Source of the DNA: Atherix ibis
Taxonomy: Eukaryota > Arthropoda > Insecta > Diptera > Athericidae
NCBI GenBank assembly: GCA_958298945.1
Contig: OY282608.1
Location: 77,362,806-77,426,805, forward strand
DNA length: 64,000 nucleotides
Reading direction: 5' to 3'
A program made the translations under genes and the position numbers. The notes below the pieces were generated by a model, which saw only the letters and a list, made by a program, of their open reading frames with translations, had not been told where the DNA came from and searched no databases. This document shows, in pieces, positions 22,136-34,328 of this stretch (within the stretch, counting starts at the first letter, position 1; each line of letters begins with the position of its first letter).

Positions 22136-25100
22136 AGATTGTTGGTTTGTCGGTTTGTTCGTTTGCTCGTTTTTTGGTTTGCTGGTTTGTTGGTTTGTTC
22201 GTTTGTTGGTTTGTTGGTTTATTTGTTTGTTGGTTTGTTGGTTTTTGGTTTGTTGGTTTGTTGGTTTGTTGGTTTGTTGGTTTGTTGGTTTGCTCGTTTG
22301 TTCGTTTGTTGGCTTGTTGGTTTGTTGGATTGTTGGTTTGTTCGTTTGTTGGTTTGTTGGTTTGTTGGTTTGTTGGTTTGTTCGTTTGTTGGCTTGTTGG
22401 TTTGTTGGCTTGTTGGCTTGTTGGTTTGTTGGTTTGTTTGTTTGTTGGTTTGTTCGTTTTTTTGGTTTTTTGGCTTGTTGGCTTGTTGGTTTGTTCGTTG
22501 GTTGGTTTTTTGGTTTGTTGGCTTGTTGGTTTGTTGGTTTGCTGGTTTGTTGGTTTGTTGGTTTGTTCGTTTGTTCATTTGTTGGCTTGTTGCTTTGTTG
22601 GCTTGTTGGCTTGTTGGTTTGTTGGTTTGTTGGTTTGTTGGTTTGTTGGTTTGTTGGTTTGTTGGTTTGTTGGTTTGTTCGTTATTGGCTTGTTGGTTTG
22701 TTGGCTTGGTGGCTTGTTGGTTTGTTGGTTTGTTTGTTTGTTGGTTTATTGGTTTGTTGGTTTGTTTGTTTGTTGGTTTGTTGGTTTGTTGGTTTGTTGG
22801 TTTGTTGGTTTGTTGGTTTGTTGGTTTGTTGGTTTGTTGGTTTGTTGGTTTCTTGGTTTGTTGGTTTCTTGGTTTGTTGGTGTGTTGGTTTGTTGGTTTG
22901 TTCGTTTGTTGGTTTGTTGGTTTATTTGTTTATTGGTTTGTTGGTTTGTTCGTTTTTTCGTTTGTTGGCTTGTTGGTTTGTTGGCTTGTTGGCTCTGTGG
23001 GTTGTTGCTTTGTTGGTTTGTTGGTTTGTTAGATTGTTGGTTTGTTGGTTTGCTGGTTTGTTGGTTTGTTGGTTAGTTGGTTTGTTGGTTTGTTGGTTTG
23101 TTCGTTTCTTGGTTCGTTGGTTTATTTATTTGTTGGTTTGTTGGTTTGTTGGTTTGTTCGTTTGTTCGTTTGTTGGCTTGTTTGTTTGTTGGTTTGTTGA
23201 TTTTTTGGTTTGTTGGTTTGTTGGTTTTTTGGTTTGTTGGCTTGTTGGTTTGTTAGTTTGTTGGTTTGTTGGTTTGTTCGTTTGTTGGCTTGTTGGTTTG
23301 TTGGCTTGTTGGCTTGGTGGGTTGTTGGTTTGTTGGTTTGTTGGCATGTTGGTTTGTTGGTTTGTTCGTTTGTTGGTTTGTTGGTTTGTTGGTTTGTTGG
23401 TTTTTTGATTTGTTGGTTTCTTGGCTTGTTGGTTTGTTGCTTTGTTGGTTGGTTTGTTTGTTGGTTTGTTGGCTTGTTGGTTTGTTGGTTTGCTGGTTTG
23501 TTGGTTTGTTGGTTTTTTGGTTTGTTGGCTTGTTGATTTGTTAGATTGTTGGTTTGTCGGTTTGTTCGTTTGCTCGTTTTTTGGTTTGCTGGTTTGTTGG
23601 TTTGTTCGTTTGTTGGTTTGTTGGTTTATTTGTTTGTTGGTTTGTTGGTTTGTTGGTTTGTTGGTTTGTTGGTTTGTTGGTTTGTTGATTTGCTCGTTTG
23701 TTCGTTTATTGGCTTGTTGGTTTGTTGGATTGTTGGTCTGTTCGTTTGTTGGTTTGTTGGTTTGTTGGTTTGTTGGTTTGTTCGTTTGTTGGCTTGTTGG
23801 CTTGTTGGCTTGTTGGCTTGTTGGTTTGTTGGTTTGTTGGTTTGTTGGTTTGTTGGTTTGTTGGGTTTTTGGTTTGTTGGTTTGTTGGTTTGTTCGTTTG
23901 TTGGCTTGTTGGTTTGTTGGCTTGTTGGCTTGTTGGTTTGTTGGTTTGTTTGTTTGTTGGTTTGTTCGTTTTTTTGGTTTTTTGGTTTGTTGGTTTTTTG
24001 GTTTGTTGGCTTGTTGGTTTGTTAGATTGTTGGTTTGTCGGTTTGTTCGTTTGCTCGTTTTTTGGTTTGCTGGTTTGTTGGTTTGTTCGTTTGTTGGTTT
24101 GTTGGTTTATTTGTTTGTTGGTTTGTTGGTTTTTGGTTTGTTGGTTTGTTGGTTTGTTGGTTTGTTGGTTTGTTGGTTTGTTGGTTTGCTCGTTTGTTCG
24201 TTTGTTGGCTTGTTGGTTTGTTGGATTGTTGGTTTGTTCGTTTGTTGGTTTGTTGGTTTGTTGGTTTGTTGGTTTGTTCGTTTGTTGGCTTGTTGGTTTG
24301 TTGGCTTGTTGGCTTGTTGGTTTGTTGGTTTGTTTGTTTGTTGGTTTGTTCGTTTTTTTGGTTTTTTGGCTTGTTGGCTTGTTGGTTTGTTCGTTGGTTG
24401 GTTTTTTGGTTTGTTGGCTTGTTGGTTTGTTGGTTTGCTGGTTTGTTGGTTTGTTGGTTTGTTCGTTTGTTCATTTGTTGGCTTGTTGGTTTGTTGGCTT
24501 GTTGGCTTGTTGGTTTGTTGGTTTGTTGGTTTGTTGGTTTGTTGGTTTGTTGGTTTGTTGGTTTGTTCGTTATTGGCTTGTTGGTTTGTTGGCTTGGTGG
24601 CTTGTTGGTTTGTTGGTTTGTTTGTTTGTTGGTTAATTGGTTTGTTGGTTTGTTGGTTTGTTGGTTTGTTGGTTTGTTGGTTTGTTGGTTTGTTGGTTTG
24701 TTGGTTTGTTGGTTTGTTGGTTTGTTGGTTTGTTGGTTTGTTGGTTTCTTGGTTTGTTGGTTTCTTGGTTTGTTGGTGTGTTGGTTTGTTGGTTTGTTCG
24801 TTTGTTGGTTTGTTGGTTTATTTGTTTGTTGGTTTGTTGGTTTGTTCGTTTTTTCGTTTGTTGGCTTGTTGGTTTGTTGGCTTGTTGGCTCTGTGGGTTG
24901 TTGCTTTGTTGGTTTGTTGGTTTGTTAGATTGTTGGTTTGTTGGTTTGCTGGTTTGTTGGTTTGTTGGTTGGTTGGTTTGTTGGTTTGTTGGTTTGTTCG
25001 TTTGTTCGTTTGTTGGCTTGTTTGTTTGTTGGTTTGTTGATTTTTTGGTTTGTTGGTTTGTTGGTTTTTTGGTTTGTTGGCTTGTTGGTTTGTTAGTTTG

Positions 25101-25840
25101 TTGGTTTGTTGGTTTGTTCGTTTGTTGGCTTGTTGGTTTGTTGGCTTGTTGGCTTGGTGGGTTGTTGGTTTGTTGGTTTGTTGGCTTGTTGGTTTGTTGG
25201 TTTGTTCGTTTGTTGGTTTGTTGGTTTGTTGGTTTGTTGGTTTTTTGATTTGTTGGTTTCTTGGCTTGTTGGTTTGTTGGTTTGTTGGTTGGTTTGTTTG
25301 TTGGTTTGTTGGCTTGTTGGTTTGTTGGTTTGCTGGTTTGTTGGTTTGTTGGTTTTTTGGTTTGTTAGCTTGTTGGTTTGTTAGATTGTTGGTTTGTCGG
25401 TTTGTTCGTTTGCTCGTTTTTTGGTTTGCTGGTTTGTTGGTTTGTTCGTTTGTTGGTTTGTTGGTTTATTTGTTTGTTGGTTTGTTGGTTTGTTGGTTTG
25501 TTGGTTTGTTGGTTTGTTGGTTTGTTGGTTTGTTGGTTTGTTGGTTTGCTCGTTTGTTCGTTTGTTGGCTTGTTGGTTTGTTGGATTGTTGGTCTGTTCG
25601 TTTGTTGGTTTGTTGGTTTGTTGGTTTGTTGGTTTGTTCGTTTGTTGGCTTGTTGGCTTGTTGGCTTGTTGGCTTGTTGGTTTGTTGGTTTGTTGGTTTG
25701 TTGGTTTGTTGGTTTGTTGGGTTTTTGGTTTGTTGGTTTGTTGGTTTGTTGGTTTGCTAGTTTGTTCGTTTGTTGGTTTTTTTGTTTGTTGGTTTGTTGG
25801 TTTGTTGGTTTGCTGGTTTGTTGGTTTGCTCGTTTGTTGG
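22136..25840. repeat. 1.84-1.90-kb tandem pair in D2
   Basis: TTAGATTG at 22,136 recurs at 24,024 (1,888 bp), CGTTATTGGC at 22,680 recurs at 24,568 (1,888), and CTCTGTGG at 22,993 recurs at 24,889 (1,896). From about 23,100 on, the spacing is 1,840 (23,210 to 25,050; 23,543 to 25,383). The second copy therefore lost 56 bp, seven units, between those points. CTCTGTGG is a two-copy private marker. Confidence 0.8.
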
Positions 25841-28519
25841 TTTGTTGGTTTATTTGTTTGTTGGTTTGTTTGTTTGTTTGTTTGTTCGTTTGTTGGCTTG
25901 TTGGTTTATTGGCTTGTTGGCTTGTTGGTCTGTTGGTTTGTTTGTTTGTTGGTTTGTTCGTTTGTTGGTTTGTTGGCTTGTTGGCTTGTTGGTTTGTTGG
26001 TTTGTTGGTTTGTTGGTTTGTTGGTTTATTATTTTGTTGGTTTGTTGGTTTGTTGGTTTGTTCGTTATTGGCTTGTTGGTTTTATGGCTTGGTGGCTTGT
26101 TGGTTTGTTGGTTTGTTTGTTTGTTGGTTTATTGGTTTGTTGGTTTGTTGGTTTGTTGGTTTGTTGGTTTGTTGGTTTGTTGGTTTATTGGTTTGTTGGT
26201 TTCTTGGTTTGTTGGTTTGTTGGTGTGTTGGTTTTTTGGTTTGTTCGTTTGTTGGTTTGTTGGTTTATTTGTTTGTTGGTTTGTTGGTTTGTTCGATTTT
26301 TCGTTAGTTGGCTTGTTGGTTTGTTGGCTTGTTGGCTTGGTGGGTTGTTGCTTTGTTGGTTTGTTAGTTTGTTGGTTTGTTGGTTTGCTGGTTTGTTGGT
26401 TTGTTGGTTAGTTGGTTTGTTGGTTTGCTGGTTTGTTCGTTTGTTGGTTCGTTGGTTTATTTATTTGTTGGTTTGTTGGTTTGTTGGTTTGTTCGTTTGT
26501 TCGTTTGTTGGCTTGTTTGTTTGTTGGTTTGTTGATTTTTTGGTTTGTTGGTTTGTTGGTTTTTTGGTTTGTTGGCTTGTTGGTTTGTTAGTTTGTTGGT
26601 TTGTTGGTTTGTTCGTTTGTTCGTTTGTTCGTTTGTTGGCTTGTTGGTTTGTTGGCTTGTTGGCTTGGTGGGTTGTTGGTTTGTTGGTTTGTTGGCTTGT
26701 TGGTTTGTTGGTTTGTTCGTTTGTTGGTTTGTTGGTTTGTTGGTTTGTTGGTTTTTTGATTTGTTGGTTTTTTGGCTTGTTGGCTTGTTGGTTTGTTCGT
26801 TTGTTGGTTTTTTGGTTTGTTGGCTTGTTGGTTTGTTGGTTTGCTGGTATGTTGGTTTGTTGGTTTTTTGGTTTGTTGGTTTGTTGGTTTTTTGATTTGT
26901 TGGTTTCTTGGCTTGTTGGTTTGTTGGTTTGTTGGTTGGTTTGTTTGTTGGTTTGTTGGCTTGTTGGTTTGTTGGTTTGCTGGTTTGTTGGTTTGTTGGT
27001 TTTTTGGTTTGTTAGCTTGTTGGTTTGTTAGATTGTTGGTTTGTCGGTTTGTTCGTTTGCTCGTTTTTTGGTTTGCTGGTTTGTTGGTTTGTTCGTTTGT
27101 TGGTTTGTTGGTTTATTTGTTTGTTGGTTTGTTGGTTTGTTGGTTTGTTGGTTTGTTGGTTTGTTGGTTTGTTGGTTTGTTGGTTTGCTCGTTTGTTCGT
27201 TTGTTGGCTTGTTGGTTTGTTGGATTGTTGGTCTGTTCGTTTGTTGGTTTGTTGGTTTGTTGGTTTGTTGGTTTGTTCGTTTGTTGGCTTGTTGGCTTGT
27301 TGGCTTGTTGGCTTGTTGGTTTGTTGGTTTGTTGGTTTGTTGGTTTGTTGGTTTGTTGGGTTTTTGGTTTGTTGGTTTGTTGGTTTGTTGGTTTGCTAGT
27401 TTGTTCGTTTGTTGGTTTTTTTGTTTGTTGGTTTGTTGGTTTGTTGGTTTGCTGGTTTGTTGGTTTGCTCGTTTGTTGGTTTGTTGGTTTATTTGTTTGT
27501 TGGTTTGTTTGTTTGTTTGTTTGTTCGTTTGTTGGCTTGTTGGTTTATTGGCTTGTTGGCTTGTTGGTTTGTTGGTTTGTTTGTTTGTTGGTTTGTTCGT
27601 TTGTTGGTTTGTTGGCTTGTTGGCTTGTTGGTTTGTTGGTTTGTTGGTTTGTTGGTTTGTTGGTTTATTATTTTGTTGGTTTGTTGGTTTGTTGGTTTGT
27701 TCGTTATTGGCTTGTTGGTTTTATGGCTTGGTGGCTTGTTGGTTTGTTGGTTTGTTTGTTCGTTGGTTTATTGGTTTGTTGGTTTGTTGGTTTGTTAGTT
27801 TGTTGGTTTGTTGGTTTGTTGGTTTATTGGTTTGTTGGTTTCTTGGTTTGTTGGTTTGTTGGTGTGTTGGTTTTTTGGTTTGTTCGTTTGTTGGTTTGTT
27901 GGTTTATTTGTTTGTTGGTTTGTTGGTTTGTTCGATTTTTCGTTAGTTGGCTTGTTGGTTTGTTGGCTTGTTGGCTTGGTGGGTTGTTGCTTTGTTGGTT
28001 TGTTAGTTTGTTGGTTTGTTGGTTTGCTGGTTTGTTGGTTTGTTGGTTAGTTGGTTTGTTGGTTTGCTGGTTTGTTCGTTTGTTGGTTCGTTGGTTTATT
28101 TATTTGTTGGTTTGTTGGTTTGTTGGTTTGTTCGTTTGTTCGTTTGTTGGCTTGTTTGTTTGTTGGTTTGTTGATTTTTTGGTTTGTTGGTTTGTTGGTT
28201 TTTTGGTTTGTTGGCTTGTTGGTTTGTTAGTTTGTTGGTTTGTTGGTTTGTTCGTTTGTTCGTTTGTTCGTTTGTTGGCTTGTTGGTTTGTTGGCTTGTT
28301 GGCTTGGTGGGTTGTTGGTTTGTTGGTTTGTTGGCTTGTTGGTTTGTTGGTTTGTTCGTTTGTTGGTTTGTTGGTTTGTTGGTTTGTTGGTTTTTTGATT
28401 TGTTGGTTTTTTGGCTTGTTGGCTTGTTGGTTTGTTCGTTTGTTGGTTTTTTGGTTTGTTGGCTTGTTGGTTTGTTGGTTTGCTGGTATGTTGGTTTGTT
28501 GGTTTTTTGGTTTGTTGGC
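25238..28519. repeat. 1.64-kb tandem duplication
   Basis: The block 25,238-26,885 is followed directly by its copy at 26,886-28,519. The spacing is 1,647 at the left (TTAGATTG 25,383 and 27,030) and 1,639 afterwards (CGTTATTGGC 26,063 and 27,702; GCTAG 25,757 and 27,396). One unit is missing from the second copy. Only a handful of single-base differences are visible, such as GGTCTG against GGTTTG near 25,928/27,567 and TTTGTTGG against TTCGTTGG near 26,110/27,750. The two copies look recent. Confidence 0.88.
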
Positions 28520-31314
28520 TTGTTGGTTTGTTAGATTGTTGGTTTGTCGGTTTGTTCGTTTGCTCGTTTTTTGGTTTGCTGGTTTGTTGGTTTGTTCGTT
28601 TGTTGGTTTGTTGGTTTATTTGTTTGTTGGTTTGTTGGTTTGTTGGTTTGTTGGTTTGTTGGTTTGTTGGTTTGTTGGTTTGTTGGTTTGTTGGTTTGTT
28701 GGATTGTTGGTTTGTTGGTTTGCTCGTTTGTTCGTTTGTTGGCTTGTTGGTTTGTTGGATTGTTGGTTTGTTCGTTTGTTGGTTTGTTGGTTTGTTGGTT
28801 TGTTGGTTTGTTGGTTTGTTCGTTTGTTGGTTTGTTCCTTTGTTGGCTTGTTTGTTTGTTGGCTTGTTGGTTATTGCGTTAGTTTGTTTATTTGTTTGTT
28901 GGTTTGTTGATTTGTTGGTTTGTTGGTTTGTTGGTTTGTTGGTTTGTTCGTTTGTTCGTTTGTTGGCTTGTTGTTTTGTTCGTTTGTTTTCTTGTTGGTT
29001 TGTTGGCTTGTTGGCTTGTTGGTTTGTTGGTTTGTTGGTTTGTTGGTTTGTTGGTTTGTTGGTTTTTTGGTTTGTTCGTTTGTTGGTTTGTTGGTTTGCT
29101 AGTTTGTTCGTTTGTTGGTTTTTTTGTTTGTTGATTTGTTGGTTTGTTGGTTTGCTGGGCTGTTGGTTTGCTCGTTTGTTGGTTTGTTGGTTTATTTGTT
29201 TGTTGGTTTGTTCGTTTGTTCGTTTGTTGGCTTGTTGGTTTGTTGGCTTGTTGGCTTGTTGGTTTGTTGGTTTATTGGTTTGTTGGTGTGTTGGTTTGTT
29301 GGTTTGTTGGTTTGTTGGTTTGTTGATTTGTTCGTTTGTTCGTTTGTTGGTTTGTTGGTTTATTTGTTTGTTGGTTTGTTAGTTTGTTGGTTTGTTCGTT
29401 TGTTCGTTTGTTAGCTTGTTGGTTTGTTAGCTTGTTGGTTTGTTGGTTTATTGGTTTGTTGGTTTGTTGGTTTGTTGGTTTGTTGGTTTGTTGGTTTGTT
29501 GGTTTGTTGGTTTGTTGGTTTGTTGGTTTGTTGGTTTGTTGGTTTGTTGGCTTGTTGGATTGTTGGTTTGTTGGCTTGTTGGCTTGTCGGTTTGTTGGTT
29601 TGTTGGTTTGTTGGTTTGTTGGTTTGTTGGTTTGTTGGTTTGTTGGTTTGTTGGTTTTTGTTTTTTTGGTTTGTTTGTTTGTTGGTTTGTTGGTTCGTTT
29701 GTTTGTTTGTTGGTTGGTTTGTTCGTTTGTTGGCTTGTTGCTTTGTTGGTTTGTTGGTTTGTTGGTTTGTTGGTTTGTTGATTTGTTGGTTTGTTGGTTT
29801 GTTGGTTTATGTGTTTGTTCGTTTGTTTGTTTGTTTGTTTGTTTGTTGGTTTGTTTGTTTGTTGGTTTGTTGGTTTGTTGGTTTATTGGTTTGTTCGTTT
29901 GTTGGTTTGTTGGTTTATTTGTTTGTTGGTTTGTTGGTTTGTTGGTTTGTTGGTTTGTTGGTTTTTTGGTTTGTTGGCTTGTTGGTTTGTTAGATTGTTG
30001 GTTTGTCGGTTTGTTCGTTTGCTCGTTTTTTGGTTTGCTGGTTTGTTGGTTTGTTCGTTTGTTGGTTTGTTGGTTTATTTGTTTGTTGGTTTGTTGGTTT
30101 GTTGGTTTGTTGGTTTGTTGGTTTGTTGGTTTGTTGGTTTGTTGGTTTGTTGGTTTGTTGGTTTGTTGGATTGTTGGTTTGTTGGTTTGCTCGTTTGTTC
30201 GTTTGTTGGCTTGTTGGTTTGTTGGATTGTTGGTTTGTTCGTTTGTTGGTTTGTTGGTTTGTTGGTTTGTTGGTTTGTTGGTTTGTTCGTTTGTTGGTTT
30301 GTTCGTTTGTTGGCTTGTTTGTTTGTTGGCTTGTTGGTTATTGCGTTTGTTTGTTTATTTGTTTGTTGGTTTGTTGGTTTGTTGGTTTGTTGGTTTGTTG
30401 GTTTGTTCGTTTGTTCGTTTGTTGGCTTGTTGTTTTGTTCGTTTGTTTTCTTGTTGGTTTGTTGGCTTGTTGGCTTGTTGGTTTGTTGGTTTGTTGGTTT
30501 GTTGGTTTGTTGGTTTGTTGGTTTTTTGGTTTGTTCGTTTGTTGGTTTGTTGGTTTGCTAGTTTGTTCGTTTGTTGGTTTTTTTGTTTGTTGGTTTGTTG
30601 GTTTGTTGGTTTGCTGGGCTGTTGGTTTGCTCGTTTGTTGGTTTGTTGGTTTATTTGTTTGTTGGTTTGTTCGTTTGTTCGTTTGTTGGCTTGTTGGTTT
30701 GTTGGCTTGTTGGCTTGTTGGTTTGTTGGTTTATTGGTTTGTTGGTGTGTTGGTTTGTTGGTTTGTTGGTTTGTTGGTTTGTTGATTTGTTCGTTTGTTC
30801 GTTTGTTGGTTTGTTGGTTTATTTGTTTGTTGGTTTGTTAGTTTGTTGGTTTGTTCGTTTGTTCGTTTGTTAGCTTGTTGGTTTGTTAGCTTGTTGGTTT
30901 GTTGGTTTATTGGTTTGTTGGTTTGTTGGTTTGTTGGTTTGTTGGTTTGTTGGTTTGTTGGTTTGTCGGTTTGTTGGTTTGTTGGTTTGTTGGTTTGTTG
31001 GTTTGTTGGCTTGTTGGATTGTTGGTTTGTTGGCTTGTTGGCTTGTCGGTTTGTTGGTTTGTTGGTTTGTTGGTTTGTTGGTTTGTTGGTTTGTTGGTTT
31101 GTTGGTTTGTTGGTTTTTGTTTTTTTGGTTTGTTTGTTTGTTGGTTTGTTGGTTCGTTTGTTTGTTTGTTGGTTGGTTTGTTCGTTTGTTGGCTTGTTGC
31201 TTTGTTGGTTTGTTGGTTTGTTGGTTTGTTGGTTTGTTGATTTGTTGGTTTGTTGGTTTGTTGGTTTATGTGTTTGTTCGTTTGTTTGTTTGTTTGTTTG
31301 TTTGTTGGTTTGTT
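28500..31314. repeat. 1,459-bp tandem duplication
   Basis: The block 28,500-29,958 is followed directly by 29,959-31,314 at a constant spacing of 1,459 bp. This holds for TTAGATTG (28,533/29,992), GCTAG (29,099/30,558), the GGTTATTGCG site (near 28,871/30,330) and the TTTTTGTTTTTTTGG patch (near 29,655/31,114). The differences seen are single bases, for example TTCCTTTG against TTCGTTTG near 28,835/30,294. No indel between copies was seen, so this is the cleanest duplication in the window. Confidence 0.9.
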
Positions 31315-31339
31315 GGTTTGTTGGTTTGTTGGTTTGTTG

Positions 31340-31850
31340 GTTTGTTGGTTTATTTGTTTGTTCGTTTGTTGGCTTGTTGGTTTGTTGGCTTGTTGATTAG
31401 TTGGTTTGTTAGTTTGTTGGTTTGTTTGTTTGTTGGTTTGTTCGTTTGTTGGTTTTTTGGTTTCTTGGCTTGCTGGTTTGTTTGCTTATTGGTTTGTTGG
31501 TTTGTCGGTTTGTTGGTTTGTTAGTTTGTTGGTTTGTTTGTTTGTTGGTTTTTCGTTTGCTGGCTTGTTGGTTTGTTGGTTTGTTGGTTTGTTGGTTTGT
31601 TGGTTTGTTGTTTTGTTGGTTTGTTTGTTGGTTGGTTTGTTCGTTTTTTGGCTAGTTGGTTTGTTGGCTTGTTGGCTTGTTGGTCTGTTGGTTTGTTTGT
31701 TTGTTGGTTTGTTGGTTTGTTGGTTTATTTGTTTGTTGGTTTGTTGGTTTTTGTTGGTTTGTTGGTTTGTTTGTTTGTTTGTTTGTTGGTTTATTAGTTT
31801 GTTGGTTTGTTGGTTTGTTTGTTTGTTTGTTTGTTTGTTGGATTGTTCGT
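31340..31850. repeat. D1-like patch, recurs at 33,826-34,328
   Basis: The order GATTAG (31,395), TTTTTTGG, TTTTTCGTTTGCTGG, TTTTTTGGCTAG and TTTTTGTTGG repeats at +2,486, then +2,478 after a one-unit deletion. The same order is found near 18,400-18,700, which ties D3 to D1. Confidence 0.75.
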
Positions 31851-33825
31851 TTGTTGGCTTGTTGGTTTGTTGGTTTGTTGGTTTATTTGTTTGTTGGTTT
31901 GTTGGCTTGTTGGCTTGTTGGCTTGTTGGCTTGTTGGCTTGTTGGTTTGTTGGTTTGTTGGTTTGTTGGTTTGTTGGTTTGTTGGTTTGTTGGTTTGTTG
32001 GTTTGTTGGTTTGTTGGTTTGTTGATTTGTTGGTTTGTTGGTTTGTTGGTTTATTTGTTTGTTGGTTTGTTGGCTTGTTGGTTTGTTGGCTTGTTGGTTT
32101 GTTGGTTTGTTGGTTTGTTGGTTTATTTGTTTGTTGGTTTGTTCGTTTGTTGGTTTATTGGTTTGTTGGTTTGCTGGTTTGTTGGTTTGTTGGTTTGTTG
32201 GTTTGTTGGCTTGTTGGTTTGTTGACTTGCTGGTTTTTTGGTTTGTTGGTTTGTTTGTTTGTTGGTTTGTTAATTTGTTGGTTTGCTGGTTTGTTGGTTT
32301 GTTGGTTTGTTGGTTTGTTGGTTTGTTGGTTTGTTGGCTTGTTGGTTTGTTGGTTTGTGGGTTTGTTAGTTTGTTGGTTTGTTGGTTTGTTGGTTTGTTA
32401 GTTTGTTGGTTTGTTCGTTTGTTTGTTTGTTGGTTTGTTGGCTTGTTGGTTTGTTGGTTTGTCGGTTTGTTGGTTTGTTGGTTTATTTGTTTGTTGGTTT
32501 GTTGGCTTGTTGGCTTGTTGGCTTGTTGGTTTGTTGGCTTGTTGGTTTGTTGGTTAATTTATTTGTTGGTTTGTTTGTTTGATGGTTTGTTGGTCCGTTG
32601 GTTTGTTGGTTTGTTGGTTTGTAGGTTTGTTGGTTTGTTGGTTTGTTGGTTTGTTGGTTTTTTGGTTTGTTGGTTTGTTGGTTTGTTGGTTTGTTGCTTG
32701 GTGGGTTGTTGGTTTGTTGGCTTGTTGGCTTGTTCGTTTGTTGGCTTGTTGGTTTGTTGTCTTGTTTGTTTGTTGGTTTGTTGGTTACTTGGCTTATTGG
32801 TTTGTTGGTTTGTTCGTTTGTTGGTTTGTTGGTTTGTTGGTTTGTTCTTTTGTTGGTTTGTTGGTTTGTTGGTTTGTTGGTCTTTTGGTTTTTTAGTTTG
32901 TTGGTTTGTTGGTTTGTTGGTTTGCTGGTTTGTTGGTTTGTTGGTTTGTTGGTTTGTTCGTTTGTTGGTTTGTGGGTTTTGTTCGTTTGTTGGTTTTCTG
33001 GTTTGTTGGTTTGTTGGTTTGTTAGTTTGTTGGTTTGGTGGTTTGTTGGTTTGTTGGTTTCTTTGTTTGTTGGTTTGTTGGTTTGTTGGTTTGTTGGTTT
33101 GTTGGCTTGTTGGCTTGTTGGTTTGTTGGTTTGTTCGTTTGTTGGTTTGCTGGTTTGTTGGTTTGTTGGTTTGTTGGTTTGTTGGTTTGTTGGTTTGTTA
33201 GCTTGTTGGTTTGTTGACTTGCTGGTTTTTTGGTTTGTTTGTTTGTTTGTTTGTTGGTTTGTTAGTTTGTTGGCTTGTTGGTTTGTTGGTTTGTTGGCTT
33301 GTTGGTTTGTTGTTTTGTTGGTTTGTTGGTTTGGTGGTTTGTTGGTTTGTTGGTTTATGGGTTTGTTGGTTTTTTGGTTTGTTGGCTTGTTGGTTTTTTG
33401 GCTTGTTGGTTTGTTGGTTTGTGGGTTTGTTGGTTTGTTTTTTTGTTGGTTTGTTGGTTTGTTAGTTTGTTGGTTTGTTCGTTTGTTTGTTTGTTGGTTT
33501 GTTGGCTTGTTGGTTTGTTGGTTTGTTGGTTTGTTGGTTTGTTGGTTTGTTTGTTTGTTGGTTTGTTGGTTTGTTGGTTTGTTGGTTTGTTGGTTTTTTG
33601 GTTTGTTAATTTGTTGGTTTGTTGGTTTGTTGGTTTGTTGGTTTGTTAGTTTGTTTGTTTGTTCGGTTGTTGGTTTGTTGGTTTGTTGGTCTTTTGGTTT
33701 GTTGGTTTGTTGGTTTGTTGGTTTGTTGGTTTGCTGGTTTGCTGGTTTGTTGGTTTGTTGGTTTGTTCGTTTGTTGGTTTGTTGGTTTTGTTCGTTTGTT
33801 GGTTTGCTGGTTTGTTGCTTTGTTA

Positions 33826-34328
33826 GTTTGTTGGTTTATTTGTTTGTTCGTTTGTTGGCTTGTTGGTTTGTTGGCTTGTTGATTAGTTGGTTTGTTGGTT
33901 TGTTTGTTTGTTGGTTTGTTCGTTTGTTGGTTTTTTGGTTTGTTGGCTTGTTGGTTTGTTTGCTTATTGGTTTGTTGGTTTGTCGGTTTGTTGGTTTGTT
34001 AGTTTGTTGGTTTGTTTGTTTGTTGGTTTTTCGTTTGTTGGCTTGTTGGTTTGTTGGTTTGTTGGTTTGTTGGTTTGTTGGTTTGTTGTTTTGTTGGTTT
34101 GTTTGTTTGTTGGTTTGTTCGTTTTTTGGCTAGTTGGTTTGTTGGCTTGTTGGCTTGTGTGTCTGTTGGTTTGTTTGTTTGTTGGTTTGTTGGTTTGTTG
34201 GTTTATTTGTTTGTTGGTTTGTTGGTTTTTGTTGGTTTGTTGGTTTGTTTGTTTGTTTGTTTGTTGGTTTATTAGTTTGTTGGTATGTTGGTTTGTTTGT
34301 TTATTGGATTGTTCGTTTGTTGGCTTGT
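33826..34328. repeat. Second copy of the 31,340-31,850 patch
   Basis: Partner at +2,486/+2,478. GATTAG lies at 33,881. It carries a private change, TTGTGTGTCTG near 34,155, and leads into a GGCATG cassette at 34,356 that the first patch lacks. Confidence 0.75.

Larger units (their letters stand above)
20300..31340. repeat. Higher-order domain D2 (serial tandem duplications)
   Basis: This domain is marked by TTAGATTG followed by TTTGTCGG and GCTCGTTTTTTGG (near 22,136, 23,543, 24,024, 25,383, 27,030, 28,533 and 29,992). The CGTTATTGGC site starts at 21,169, 22,680, 24,568, 26,063 and 27,702. GCTAGTTTG occurs near 20,751, 25,757, 27,396, 29,099 and 30,558. The D1 sites TTTTACG and GGCCTG were not seen. 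The first part, 20,300-22,130, shares patches with later parts but shows no long exact partner that I could define. Confidence 0.75.

Noticed and set aside
28500..31314. LTR-like direct repeats of a retroelement
   Set aside because: The two 1,459-bp copies abut with no internal sequence, primer-binding site, polypurine tract or target-site duplication, and consist only of the satellite unit.
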